Origin: Iris pallida
Taxonomy: Eukaryota > Streptophyta > Magnoliopsida > Asparagales > Iridaceae
Direction of reading: 5' to 3'
Assembly (NCBI GenBank): GCA_029216955.1
Contig: JANAVB010009599.1
Coordinates: 1,456,447 to 1,520,446 of the forward strand
DNA: 64,000 nt
Below, piece after piece: positions 10,060 to 22,487 of this stretch (position 1 is its first letter; each line of letters starts with the position of its first letter). The position numbers were made by a program, and so were the translations under genes. The notes beneath the pieces are model-generated. The model saw nothing but the letters and a program-made list of their open reading frames with translations, searched no databases and was not told where the DNA came from.

Positions 10060-13000
10060 GATACTCGTTGATCTCTGAACTAGAATTTGGACAACGACTT
10101 TCCTGGACAATCTACAAAAAGGAAATACATGAAATATATTACTGTAGTATGGATAGATAATATTAACTGTAAAGTCTACTCCATTTGTTATCATTGTAGT
10201 ATATAAGTGTGATGAAAGAGAGACGTCTTCAATTAAAATGGATCATGTTATGCTCATAATATCTTACCAACAAGCAATATTGCTTAGTCAGCTATGAACA
10301 AAATTACTTAATCAACATGCTAGGGTTAAAACTTACTTTGTTTAGTTTCAGAAGCTTCATCAATATGTTTGCAAGAATTTTCTTCTTCCTCTGGCATGCC
10401 TTTCCCAACCTGTCTGTCAGCAGAGAAAAGGGATATAAAATGACGAAAAGCTGCATCATTGTTTCATTTACCTAAAAAATGATATCAGAAAGCTAACAGG
10501 GAAATCATAACATGTATCTGATTAACCTTACCTGATTTAAACTAAAAAAATTCACTTGACTGAATTGTGCTTTAGTTCTTTTAGAAATATGATGTTGAGC
10601 GCGTAGGTTTCTTAGCATACAAATTTCACTTGATTGAATTTACCCTCATGTATTTTACTATATATTATATACAGAGTATTTTATATTATAACTAGATTCA
10701 AATTCTTTTAGCTCGAGATTTTACGGCTTTCAAATTGTGATTAAGAATATTCTTTTTGGTAGAAGTTATGTAATTAAAATCTGTATAGTTTGTACCTCTT
10801 AAAAAGTCTAATGATGTTTGACTTGATATTTTTCATGGGTTCCCAGAGATGTACAACTTACTTCTCGAGACATACATTAAAGATGCAAATATTAAACGCA
10901 AATTATTTAATGCCATCGAGAACATTCCTTGTGTTACAAGGAAGTAAAAGTAGGCAACAAATTGGATAGCAAGGTATCATTTCTTCCAGGGTTTTTTGTT
11001 TCAAATGAATCTAGTTCTATAAATTAAATGATCTTACATTGTTAAGTTTTCTGATAGTCTATAGTACATATCTGATGTGAAATTTCTCTGCATATAAATA
11101 TTCTTAAAGTTTTCCTTTGCTTTTAGGTTTCAAATTTGGAAGGAGACTTGAATCTGTGTGAAACTTCCCTTTATTGATTTAATTTTGTTGTTTGGCTTAC
11201 TGTGTCAGAGAGATGATTGTGATTCCTAGAACAAATATTATGATTTTTTTATTTGGGATTGTAATATGCCAATTGTAAACAACCAAGATCTTGTAATGTC
11301 GTTGGCTTTTGTTTTCTTTTCTTTTGATCGATGTTGGTGTTTCCAGATTGGGAACCAAGATACATATTCGATCCTTGTAATCAACCTGCAAATAGATCAA
11401 GAACCAGGTGTGCACAGGACCAGCCCAGAGGGTTAGGTTGTTTGTTATATTCGAAACTAATTTTGGTTGCCCCATGATCCTTATTGTCGGTCGGTTCTTG
11501 TTTGATGTAGTCTGGAAGTCTCGGACTAAGCTAGCTAGGCGTTCGACTAATGTTTCATCAAATGCTCAAGTTAGATTCTGAGCTTCAAGGACATATAGGT
11601 CTTATGTATTATTATCTACCCAAGCTAATTTAATTTTCTTTATAATTAATTTCATTAAAATTGAAAAAACAAATTACCTATAACTCATCCAAATTCCTTC
11701 ATAGCAAGTAGAAGGAACGCATACATGTGGGTGATAGTGTCAATTAATGGATTTTGTTGTAGACTTGCGCAAAAAAAGAGATCCTGCTGTAAGCTTCTAA
11801 ACTCGAGCAATTCACGATGCTCAAATAACTCAAGCAAAATATAATTAGAAAGTTGTAATTGTCAAGGAAGTTTTTTACAATATTTAAGAATTTTAAAATA
11901 GATTATCAAAATTATCCTTAATTTATAAGGAAAGCTATAATTTTTCAATGTAATAAATTGAGGCTAGATTTTATAACAAAATTTGAAAATTCTTGGACAT
12001 TATAAAAGTCTCATTGGAAATTACAGCTTCCTAAAATTAGTGCAATATTTAAATTATGGAAACTTAAGTACAACCAACAAGGAAATCTTTCAAAATGGAT
12101 TATACGCAGCGGATCAGAGGTTTATAGATTTTTAGGATCCTCAGCCATCAAGCCAGTAATAAGGTTCTTGTTATTTTTCCTCTGATTCAAATAAAATTAG
12201 CTTCAGATTTTACATGCATGTAATAGGTGTCTAGTTCTATTTGGACGTCAAATTATCGATGTGGCATATGCATTGATCTAGTGAACCATTGGTTCTTATT
12301 GAACAAGTGTGACTATGTGATGTTGCCTTCCGTTGCTTATTTCTCTTCAGTCTTATCTTTCCATGTATAAAGGATTACATAAGAAAATAAAACATTGATT
12401 ATTTATTGCTTCTATCGATGTTGCTTCTTATTTGGAATGAAGTGTATTAAGTTTCCATCGGATTTTGGCATAGAAGGCAAACAGTATCCTCATCTTGTTT
12501 GGTTGCCAAACTTTTCTGTTTCTTACCAAATAATAAGGAAAAATAGCAAAGGTCAAACGTTCAGGAAGATACCAGTCAGCGTTTACCTTTTATCTTTGTC
12601 GAGTACATTCATATAAGAACCAAACGTTCAGAAAAATTTATTCAACTCTAAGAAATAAACACTTCAAAATTTGACAGGAAGCAAATGCCTAAGAAATTGA
12701 GAGAAGGTCATTTTATCTTTGTCGAGTACGTGTTCTCCGTGACCGCCGACGATTTGAGTTTCATCCCTCCGATTATTACTAGATACTTTAAATTTAGCAA
12801 TTTAGTCAGTGCCAAACCCTAATAAAAGACTAAAAAATCTATCAAAATTTACCAATTTTATTGCTAAAAAAAGAATCCTTAAAACATATAAAATCCCATA
12901 AAAGAACACCTTTTTTTCTTACAGACCTAGGGGCACCGGACCCGGCCACTTGCCAAGCACTGCGTCCACATGATATCGGGTGCGAAAGTCGTAGACGCAG

Positions 13001-13190
13001 AGGAACCTCGGCTTGTAGCCACCATCGAAATAGGTTATCGATGGTAAGGAAAAGGTATTCTGCTGCTCCGCGACGCTACTAATATCGATTAGAATAACAT
13101 GCAGCCAAAATTGGGGATACTGAAATTTTTGAAGGAAAATATACCTATGAATTTGATCGGAGATCACCAAGCAGCATCATCGAACTTTGA
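10060..13190 (-). pseudogene. Likely captured host-gene exons inside CACTA-1
   Basis: Several minus-strand segments look like exons. 12925-13042: a block with ITYFDGGYKPRFLCVYDFRT before a GTAAGAA donor. ~11380-11394: acceptor TATTTGCAG before VDYKDRICILVPNLE. 10340-10413: acceptor GCTGACAG, then KGMPEEEENSCKHIDEASET, then a GTAAGTT donor. 10080-10120: acceptor TTTTGTAG, then a continuation that keeps frame and ends NCPGKSLSKF and a stop. I do not recognise the gene. CACTA elements are known to carry host exons. The exon model rests on splice signals and frame continuity only. Confidence 0.4.
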
Positions 13191-13698
13191 GAGAGTCTCT
13201 GTTAAGATCTGAGAGAGATTCAATTAAGATCTACCAAGCCACAAGCACATAGGGTTGAAGAATCGACTAGCAGCAAAAGTCGGAGAGGACGGTTTCCCAT
13301 TAGTAAAATGAATGAGAAAAGAGAGAGAGAGAGAGACGATGTGTATATTTGTGTAGAGAATAAGTTCTGAAAGTTTTGGGATGGACGGTCTAAATTAAGC
13401 CATCCAATCGAACGGTCAAGATGGAGACATGTGGAGGTAAACTTTCCCCCCATAAAATTTGGCAATTAGCAGCCAAATGTGTGGCACTCCCGCCCAGCTA
13501 CTTGGGACGGTAATGTGAATTATTTGGAACAAATTTTTTTATTAGTCCCAAATAGTGATCCATTTTCACAATCTGTCCCAAAAAATATAACTTTTTGTTA
13601 CTAAAAATATAGCCGTCCCTAGAACTATACTTTTAGGACTTTTTAGACTAGTGTTCCAAATAGTGTCGTCCCCAAAAGACACTTTTTTTGTAGTATCC

Positions 13699-13833
13699 CC
13701 TGTCACAGCCCCGACATTCCCTAAGACCACTCCAGCCACCACCATTTACCTTCTAAACCATCACCTCCGGGCCGAGGCCATCACCCGGCCAGCGCCACCC
13801 CGTCCACATCTGCTACCGGCCTTGACTTCTCGG
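13699..13833. other. C-rich flank between CACTA-1 and chromovirus pol
   Basis: CCACC-rich sequence, probably the continuation of 7400-7565 before CACTA-1 inserted. It joins RT sequence at about 13834 without an LTR, so the chromovirus was truncated here. Confidence 0.4.
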
Positions 13834-16032
13834 TGACAGTGGAGTTCTTGGGGCATGTGGTGACTGGAGAGGGGATTTCTGTAGATCCCAAGAAGATTGA
13901 AGCTGTAGAAGCATGGGCACCTTCCAAGTCAGTAGCAGGAATTCGTAGTTTTCTGGGGCTAGCAGGTTACAATCGGAAGTTCGTAAAAGATATTGCTAAG
14001 ATAGCAGAGCCAATGACCAAGCTTACGCGGAAGGACGAGGAGTTTATCTGGAGCGACGCCTGCCAGTTAGCATTTGAAGAATTAAAGAGAAGACTCACTA
14101 TAGCGCCAGTTCTAGCTTTGCCATCAGGGTCAGGAGGATTCGTAATCTACAGCAATGTATCAGAAAAAGGCTTGGGATGTGTTCTGGAGCAGAACAAGAG
14201 GGTCATTGCCTATGCTTCTAGACAGTTGAGGTCTCATGAGAAGAATTATCCCACACATGACTTGGAGCTTGCAGCAGTCATTTTTGCCTTGAAACTGTGG
14301 AAGCACTACTTATATGGAGAGAGAGAATGGACATCATCACGGACCACAAAAGCCTAAAGTATGTGTTCACTCAGAAGGAGTTGAATATGAGGCAGCGCAG
14401 GTTGCTGGAACTCATGAAGGATTTTGACATCAATCTGCAATACCACCCAGGAAAGGCGAATGTGGTAGCAGATGCTCTCAGTCGATATCCTGTTGCTATA
14501 TTTCTCACTATGGATCGGCATCTTTTGGAGGATCTTGAGAGTCTGGGGATTGAGATTGTTCTTCCAGAAGTTGGAGGGCAGCTGATGCACATGCAGATAT
14601 AGTCGGGACTGTTAGAGAAGATCAAGGAGGCCCAGTTTCTAGATGAGGGACTCCGATGTCTGAGAGGTCAAGCAGAGGAAGGATTGCTCGATGATTTCAC
14701 TATTGTAGAGGATGGATCCCTAAGACATGGGAACCAGTTGTGTGTGCCTAAGGATATGTGGGAGGAGGTTATGCAGGAGGCCCACCAGTCGCAGTATTCT
14801 ATTCATCCTGGATCTACCAAGATGTATAAGGATCTGCGGGAGTATGTTTGGTGGTATGGGATGAAACGAGAGGTTGCCAAATTTGTTTTCAGATTTCTTG
14901 CATGCCAGCAAGTCAAGGCGGAGCGCCAGAGACCAGCAGGATTACTCAAACCTTTACCTATTCTGGAATAGAAGTGGGAACACATCACCATGGACTTCGT
15001 CTCTGGTTTACGGCGTACGCCCAGTAGCAAGGATGCTATTTGGGTTATCGTGGATAGACTGACGAAATCTGCTCACTTTATTCCGTTCAAGGTAGGGCTG
15101 TCGACCGAGAAGCTTGCAGACCTCTACATGCGACAGATTGTACGAATCTACGGAGTGCCGGTGAGCATCATTTCAGACAGCGACAGCCATTTCACATCAT
15201 ATTTCTGGAGGAGTCTATAACTGAGCTTGGGTTCACAGTTAAATTCACCACCGTCTATCATCCACATACGGACGGGCAGTCCGAGAGGACCATTCAGATA
15301 CTGGAGGACATGCTACGGGTTTGCGCACTCGACTTTGGCGGTTCGTGGAAGGATTACTTACATCTTGTGGAGTTTTCCTATAACAACAGATATCAGTCTA
15401 GCAACGAGATGACACCGTTCGAGGCAGTATACGGACGGAGATGTCATACACCATTATCTTGGGACGATGTTGGCGAGAGGACCTTGCTTGGACCCGAGAT
15501 GGTGGTAGATTCAGCCGAGAAGATCAGATTGATCAGGGAGCGTCTCAGATCTAGTTGTACATGATCGGCAGAAGTACTGGGCGGATAGCAACAGACGGCC
15601 TCTAGAGTTCGCTATTAGAGATAGAGTGTTCGTGAAGATATCGCCAACCAGAGGTATCATTCGGTCTGGCAAAGGTGGAAAACTCAGTCCGAGATATATC
15701 GGACCCTTCGACGTGACAGCATGGATTGGTGAGGTGGCATACTGACTAGCGCTTCCAGCTAGCTTAGAGCGAGTACACGATATTTTCCACGTATCTCAGC
15801 TTCGACGCTACATTCCAGATTCGAGACATGTAGTGGACTACTTAGAGCTAGAGGTAGGCCAAGCTTGACCTACGAGGAGCAGCCAGTAAAGATCCTTGAT
15901 AGGAGAGAGAAGCAACTGTGGAATCAGATTATTCCACTTGTCCACATCATGTGGAGACACCACTCTCTAGAAGAGTCCATATGGGAGCGCGAGGACGAGA
16001 TGCGGGAGCGCTATCCCAATTTGTTTGATTGA
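13834..16032 (+). pseudogene. Chromovirus (Tekay/Del-like) pol: RT end, RNase H, integrase, chromodomain
   Basis: The sequence starts abruptly inside reverse transcriptase at [19 protein letters not shown], then runs through [13 protein letters not shown], RNase H ([41 protein letters not shown]), the integrase zinc region, the catalytic core ([30 protein letters not shown], giving Asp, Asp, Glu) and a chromodomain-like tail (YEEQPVKILDRREKQL to WEREDEMRERYPNLFD). Stop TGA is at 16030. Breaks: a slip in the (GA)n run near 14320, TAG at about 14600, TAG at about 14969 where Trp is usual, shifts near 15218 and 15560, and further stops near 15743 and 15866. LTR, gag, protease and most of RT are missing on the 5' side. 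Confidence 0.9.
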
Positions 16033-16155
16033 TTTGATTGTACTCTATTTTTAGAATTTCTTTAATTCAATAAATAGCCTGTATTTGAATATTTGTGTTG
16101 ATTTGTTTTGAGTTTTATTGGTTGTCCTTTGAATTTCGAGGATGAAATTTTTTTT

Positions 16156-16166
16156 GGGGGAAGATT
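16156..16166 (+). other. Polypurine tract of the chromovirus
   Basis: GGATGAAATTT is followed by TTTGGGGGAAGATT just before TGTGAGCC. This arrangement of stop, GGATGAAATT and purine tract is usual at the 3' end of Tekay-like elements. Confidence 0.7.
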
Positions 16167-17053
16167 TGTGAGCCTACTTACCAGATTTTAAATTATTTCT
16201 ACAAATATTTTTAGCTAATAAATTTCGATGAAATACTTTATAAATAAACAATTAAACCTTTAAGTTATATTTATGTTTTAAATTAACTTTTGTTTGGGCC
16301 TCTCAGCCCAGCCCACCATTGATCCCCTTAAACCATTGGGTTTACATATTCATTTAGGAGAAGGGAGTTGCTGCAGCAAATTCAAATTCCCTAACAACTC
16401 TCCTTCTCCTTCCCTAATTGAATTGTCAGGGGAGTGCAGTGGGTTTTTCCCACCATTGATAGTCTCATTCCCACGCCACTAATCCTAACAGTCTCTATAT
16501 AGCCTCCTTCCTTCCCATTTTATTCTAACAACTTTTCGAGCAAAGCTCTGCCTTACCAAATTTATTTTCCCAACCTCTGAAATTTCAAATCCAAATCTCT
16601 GGAGGGGATGACCATTGCTTTGATGGTGTTTCTTTTCCACAACGACTGAGATTCTACCTCGACAACGACGGGTGCTACTCCGGTTGACGACGCATGGGCT
16701 TCTTCTTCCTCTCGGCGAGTTGGCATTGACAATACAAGTGAAGAATTGATTAATTACATCATAGATCTGGAATTTCGGATGATTTGGGGAAACTTATTGA
16801 TTTGAATTCTTCGTTGATCAAGGTCGATCCAATTGTCATTTGATGGACCTCGACGAACTCTGTTGCTTTTGACGTTCTTTTGATCCATTGAATCTTGGTA
16901 AGAACGTTCGAACTCATAAATCTGCTTCTAGTTGAGTGCTGAATTTATTTAGAACCATTCTTCTCTTAATGATTGATCAGATCTGAAGATTTCAGATCAG
17001 TGCGCAAGCAAATCGACTCGTTGTCTTGAAGAACTGTTGAGGTAAGAAAAGTT
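16167..17053 (+). repeat. Chromovirus 3' LTR, left segment
   Basis: Begins TGTGAGCCTACTTACC and has no coding capacity. It is interrupted at 17054 by CACTA-2 and resumes at 35328. The summed LTR length of about 3.9 kb fits the long LTRs of Tekay-like elements. Confidence 0.65.
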
Positions 17054-17542
17054 AGCTACAAGAAAATATGGCTTTTCCAACGTTTATTCTCCTGACGTTT
17101 ATGTTAAAGTCGGCTTAGGCATGATACACCGACGTTATTCCATAAACGTGACAAATATCGACGTTTTATCGTAAAGGTTGAAAATTTTCGATGTTTATTT
17201 TCTGACATTTATGGTAATGTCGGCATAGATATGATAAACCAATATTTCTCAATAAACGTCGAGTAATTAGTTGGCGTTTAGATGTACACGTCCAAAATGC
17301 ACGTCTAATTTGTATAAACGTGGGTTTATCTTGAATTAAAAAGGAAGGAAGAATTATTTTTGACATTTATTTTGACTTTGAAAAGAAAAGTCGAATTATT
17401 ATACAGATTTAGATTAAGATGAAAAGAGTAAAAACGTTGGTACACAGAACAAAAAACGTCGGTTTATTAATTTTGACTCAATTTTTGGAATTTTTTTTCA
17501 TTTTTCTCGCGCTCATTTTTCACATTTCCCTCTACAAACCCG

Positions 17543-17547
<5 letters not shown>

Positions 17548-17595
<48 letters not shown>

Positions 17596-17598
17596 GAT
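17548..17598 (+). repeat. (CT)n microsatellite
   Basis: CTCTCT tract with one interruption, in C/T-rich leader-like sequence inside CACTA-2. Confidence 0.9.
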
Positions 17599-17599
17599 C

Positions 17600-20130
17600 G
17601 AGAGCTTCCTCCATGGTCAAAGCCCCCTAGCTACCTCATCCCTATATTCCGTTCCCATCTTCACTTCCTCATCCTCATCCTCCTCTCTTTCTTTCTTTAT
17701 AGTCGAAGCATCAACAAGTTCTGTGCCATGATTGGTAATCTCTATCCCTTCTCTCAATTTATAGGGTTTCCGTAAGCACAAACCCTAACACTAGATTTTT
17801 TAGATGTTTGTTAAGGAATTAGGGTTTCTCTACAGATTTTCGAGACCAAAAGGTCAGATTTCGTCCTCGGATGCCTACATGAACCTCTCGGATCTGTCCC
17901 TATTGGACCACCCTCCAGTCGCATGAGTAGAGAAGGAGCCCTCCGCTACGCCGTCGTTCAGCTTCCAGCGGCTATGGCGGCACGAGAACTACTCATCATC
18001 ATGCGCTTCCCATCTTCGTCGTCGTCATGGGTGGTCGAGTACCTTCAGCACGACGTAACCTGTTCCGCTGGCTTCAACGACAGTTCAGGACCACCCTTTC
18101 GACCTTGCCCAGACCCGGACCCTAGTTGTTGATGCTCGAAATGGGGGCACTCTCCCATAAGGTTGTTGAGGCCCAAAAGAGGAGGAGCATGAGGAGAATA
18201 GCAATAAAGTTTCCAATTTATAGTGTAACATCTGTTTAGATTTAGCAAACGAGTCCGTGGTTATTTTGTGTGGCCATTTGTTCTATTGTTCGTGTTTGTA
18301 TCAACTCTTGCATGTTCACAGTTGTTCATTTCCCAAATAAAGAAGTGAAGATGCGAATGGAAGGGCGATGCGAACTTTGTTTGCTATTCAGGAATCAATA
18401 GAAGCCCTTGAAAATCTTCCCAAGGACAAATTGTTGTATATCTTTCAAAGAAGCTACAACTACGCAGTTACTGTAAGCATGCCTTCTATTACTTATTAAT
18501 AATCAGGCTTTCTGTCATTAATATTTGTGTTTATAGTACTTTGATTAAGCAGTTTATATCACTCACGTGTAAGTCAGTTTAATGATCTTCCCTTATATTT
18601 TAGGTATCGACAATAGGGACTTTCATAGGATGCTTCCTAACATGAATATCATTCTACTTAAAGGTAACAATCCTTCTCTGGTCTTGGAGAACTTAGTTCT
18701 CATTCAACATTAAGACTGTTCTGAACTTAGTCTAATATTTTGTTTGTTAGACTTTGATTGAGTAAAATGTTTGTGCAAACTCTTTCTACTTATTGGTTGT
18801 AGTGCTAATGATGTTACTCCTGCTAGATTCGAAAACTGGATATGATTAAAGGTAACAGAATGATGGACAAGTAGGTTGATTCATTTATGGTAACAGAATT
18901 GTCCTAGTCGAGAGTTATTTGACTCTTATGTTGGTTGAGCGATTCCCCTCTTGTTTATCATTTCTAGTCGAGAGTTATTTGATTCTAAAATGTTAATAAT
19001 TTGTTAATAGTTAATTGATTTCTGATAACAAAAATCTGATACTCGAACCCGAAATTGACAATACCGCGGATCCCGATACTCAAAGGAATGGTCCGATACT
19101 CAGACCATATCAGGAATCCTTCATTCAGATCAACTCACTTTTTCTGCTCATATTATTGCTTTGTTCTTCGGTTGAGATCCATTTTGATCACATGGCAGAT
19201 GCTACCTATAGCATTTGGTATATTCATAGAATTAGTGCCAAGAAAGTTAATATTCTTGTCATAAGTTCATTTTACTTCAGCCTTATAATCCTGTCACTGC
19301 AATTTCCTTTTCTAAATCTCCATTGATGTTCTAAACTTGGAAAGTTTACATGTAGTACATCATTATCTAATTTATAGTAAGTTTTGTCGTTGAAATATTC
19401 TTGTGGTTAGTTTATTACTCTTTTTTTATCCAAGTTCAGTGAGAATTGCCCTTAGATTGTCCTATTTGTTTGCAGAACAAAGTGCATGTGCCTCGTGGGT
19501 ATTTGAAAGTGTTTCTACTATATTTCAATAAAGCTACTCTGTTTCGGTGAAGCTAACATATTTTTCCTCTGTTTCCAGGAACTTGTCGAATCCAAAAGTC
19601 AAAGGAGCAATAGTTTTTCATGAACAGGGTCCTCGAAAGTTTGACTAGTATACGTCTCAATCATACATAGGCTTTCTCTGGCTTCCCTGATGTTAGAACC
19701 ATCATGGATGTAAATGGACCATACCTAAATGACTTGGATTTTGGAGTTAATACTATACCAACACTACAATACAGATATAGTGGCTTTTTAACTGTAAGAG
19801 TTCTCCTTTTCATGTCTCATAGATTCACCATGCTACAAAAAAATGCACCACATCTACTCTGACAAATGAATTTATGTACCTGGAAAATATCCGGGATATT
19901 TTGTCTTAAAAAACAAGATACATGTCTCTACCTCCTGGTACTTATTATGTTAGAGAACCTCTATACACTATTATGTTCTGATTTTTCTCCCTATATAATT
20001 TTTTTGATGGTTTTCGTGAAACTTTGGAACGCAAAGCTTCTGCACATCCTTTTAAAAATGTTCAGTCTTTGTTGCCCCCAAACTCATGGTTGGGAGTTTA
20101 TCAAATACCAGGTAAAGATGACTTGATTCT
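17600..20130 (+). pseudogene. Likely captured host-gene exons in CACTA-2, left part
   Basis: Plus-strand exon-like pieces with splice signals: 18347-18472 (EDANGRAMRTLFAIQESIEA onward, then a GTAAGC donor); 18605-18662 (acceptor ATATTTTAG, then a GTAACA donor); ~19580-19650 (acceptor TTTCCAG before [17 protein letters not shown]); and ~20010-20111 (FRETLERKASAHPFKN before a GTAAAG donor). The 17600-17900 part resembles a 5' leader with AGGGTTT motifs. I do not recognise the gene; it may be one gene or several. Stops in places argue against a working product. Confidence 0.4.
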
Positions 20131-21087
20131 ATATGTATGGAACTCAAATTTATATGGTTTACCTCTATGTTGGTTTTATGGTCCAGATTGACAATGTTGA
20201 GATGGATCAGCAGATATCTGCCTCTTATGCCATCCTTTTATTTCTTAATAGAAATGACTTCTTAACAGATATTGTACATGTCAATGCCTGAATATAGTTT
20301 CTTGAATATGAAACTGTCTTTTGTGAAATAATTCATTACATCGTTAAAGGCTGATCTATAGAGTTATATAAGAAAGCATGCAAAATGATATGTTTTTAGC
20401 AAGGGAAGTTCATGACTTTTAGTAATAATATACCCAGCTAAGTATGATAAGTTTCCTGAGGAAAATTTATAGATATCTTAAACTCACAATAAACATTCTT
20501 GTTAATAATATTTTGGAAGAAATTAAAAATTGCTACATACAAATGATACAATTATGATGTGCTGCAGAAATACATCTTTAGTAAAGATTAGTTGCTCGGT
20601 GAAGTCATTCTATGATATGTGAATATAGACCAAAATGCTCTGAAAGTGCATGAGCTTACAATGTGGTAATTTGATGTAATATCTATTGTCGTGTTAAAAT
20701 AGAAAGGATAATATTTACAAGTGAGGATAGTATAAGTAGGATATGGTAATGTCAGCAAGTGGATGCGCTAATTGATGTCTTAGAAAGATAGCTTAATAAG
20801 GATAGTTGATGTAGTCGGATCAGTATTGTCAAGGCGCACACTTAGGAACAAACGAGACGTAGCACCTAGTCCATCACATGCTTATACTAACTGCCCCAGT
20901 TCATCTATCAGCAGATCATAAAAGGGATGCAGCCAGAGTAGAGGATGCACTGACCCTTTCTTATGGAAGTGAGCTTATTGGCATGTAGAGAGACTGGAAT
21001 TAGGAATTACAATACTGTCGAGAGTTTCCTTATACAAATCTTCAGGAAAAATGTATGTTCTCATTCCATATGATGAAGTTTTTGCTT
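20131..21087. other. CACTA-2 interior before element 2
   Basis: AT-rich sequence with no domain that I can recognise. It ends at the GTACA target site (21088-21092) of element 2. Confidence 0.5.
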
Positions 21088-21092
21088 GTACA

Positions 21093-22455
21093 TGTAGAAG
21101 CATGGAAAATATCAGAATAATGGTCCATACGGCTCCGGATACGAAGCCCATGCGGCTCATATGGGAGCTGTCTTATACGGTTCAAAAGAAGACTCTCAGT
21201 CTCATGCGGCTCGAGAGTGTATGTAGTTCAGCAGGAATATGCGGCTCGGTTGATGCCACGTGTCCCCTTGTGATCCTTTCCTACAGCTGGCCCTTTGAAT
21301 AGTGGCCACATTTAATGCTCTGACACGATTTGACGACTGTGGCGGCTCTGGCATAAAGTGTCATAATGGCTCTGCTATAATGATAGACTCTTCGGGAAAA
21401 GAAAAAGATCTCTGACCCGATCCGTCAGAAATCCTAGGTTGCCACATGGCAAATCTCATGCGGCTTAAATAGAGAACAGCTTCATGCGGCTCACTGAGAA
21501 GTCACCCTATATGACTAGCAGAAATCAGCCATATGCGGCCCACTGAGAGCTCTGCCCCTGCGGCTCAATACAACGCTAGCTCATGCGGCTCGCAAAGACT
21601 ATGCATATGCGGCTCATTGAGAGTTCGTTCCCTGCGGCTTGATGAAGCATTGTCCTATGCGGCTCACGAAGAGTATCTCCCTGCGGTTCAAGTGTTTCCC
21701 ATCCTATGCGGCTCCAGCAGTACCCACAATCAAAACATGTGGCATCGGATCAATCAAGGATTTAACCGAATCCCAACAAGAATATTTGACATCATCGTCA
21801 TAATTACTAAGATCAGGGCATATCATTTATTATCAAGCTAATGGGACACGTGGCGAGCAATCAGACATTGGCGTAATCAATCATGAAGATTTAAAGCAGT
21901 TAGCATTAATTGCTCACAAGATACGGTGCTATCCGCATTAATGGCCTAGATTTATTGTAATCAGGATCAAGGGTTCAGATAGATTGAAGGAGTGCCGACA
22001 TTCCAAACAAATGATCATTAGCAAACCCTAATGATCACACCCCACTCCTATAAATAGCCAGCATCATTCTCTTGCAAGAACCACGGGCAACAAGAGAATA
22101 AAAAAAAGAGAGACAGATATACAGAGAGAGCTCCCCCCTTTTTGATAACCACAGAGAGAGAGAAGCCAGGAGAGCAACACGAGGAGAGCAAGAAGAGCAT
22201 TTCTTCGTCCACGCCAAGCAGATCTTCTCCGAGCCAAGACTGCATACCGATCGTCCAAGGAGTAAGGCAGAGCGGCCGTCGCTTTCCCGAGCCTCTATCG
22301 TCACCCCCCCAGAATCTAAAATAAACAATTGTACTTAGACTGCTGTACCTAGGTTTTCGTCCCTAGGCTTTCTTTGTACAAGCGAGTTTGTATTGTGAGT
22401 CTAAGTTCAGTCCTCCCATAAAACTGTTCTGTACTTTTACAATCAATGGCAAACA
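21093..22455 (+). repeat. 5' LTR of element 2
   Basis: The U3 part (21120-21715) carries about 17 copies of CATGCGGCTC and close variants such as TACGGCTC and CTGCGGTTC, 20-50 bp apart in the densest part. A G-box type CCACGTGTCC lies near 21256 and GGACACGTGGC near 21843. The TATA box is at 22048. The LTR ends GGCAAACA. Confidence 0.93.
22048..22057 (+). promoter_or_regulatory. TATA box of the 5' LTR promoter (element 2)
   Basis: CTATAAATAG in the sense direction; the 3' LTR copy is at 32146-32155. The ten-mer is identical to the TATA box of the antisense gene. Confidence 0.7.
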
Positions 22456-22458
22456 CGA

Positions 22459-22476
22459 TGGCGACTCTGCTGGGGA
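22459..22476 (+). other. Primer binding site of element 2
   Basis: TGGCGACTCTGCTGGGGA, three bases after the LTR end. It is complementary to a tRNA 3' end of the ...AGAGTCG-CCA type; I judge tRNA-Arg most likely, as reported for Tat/Ogre elements, but cannot confirm it here. Confidence 0.75.
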
Positions 22477-22487
22477 CTAACTTCTCT

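Larger units (their letters stand above)
7566..13695. mobile_element. CACTA-1: non-autonomous CACTA (En/Spm) DNA transposon
   Basis: The left end reads TACTGCAAAAAAGTGTCC and the reverse complement of the right end reads TACTACAAAAAAAGTGTC, a clear inverted repeat of the CACTACAAAAAA type with the outer C mutated on both sides. A 3-bp TCC flanks both ends (7563-7565 and 13696-13698), the target size expected for CACTA. Subterminal zones (7640-7900 and 13500-13680) carry many short GGGACGG, CCGTCCC and TCCTAA type motifs in both orientations. No transposase frame is visible in about 6.1 kb, so it would need a partner transposase. Confidence 0.72.

Noticed and set aside
12395..12616. Small plus-strand frame in CACTA-1
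   Set aside because: No splice or domain support; the likely captured gene there is on the minus strand.
17419..17775. 118-codon frame with a Ser-Leu run
   Set aside because: Driven by the (CT)n microsatellite; probably leader sequence.
21484..21715. Regularly spaced short repeats resembling a CRISPR array
   Set aside because: The repeat is only about 9-10 bp, variable, and lies in a plant LTR; no cas genes and eukaryotic context.
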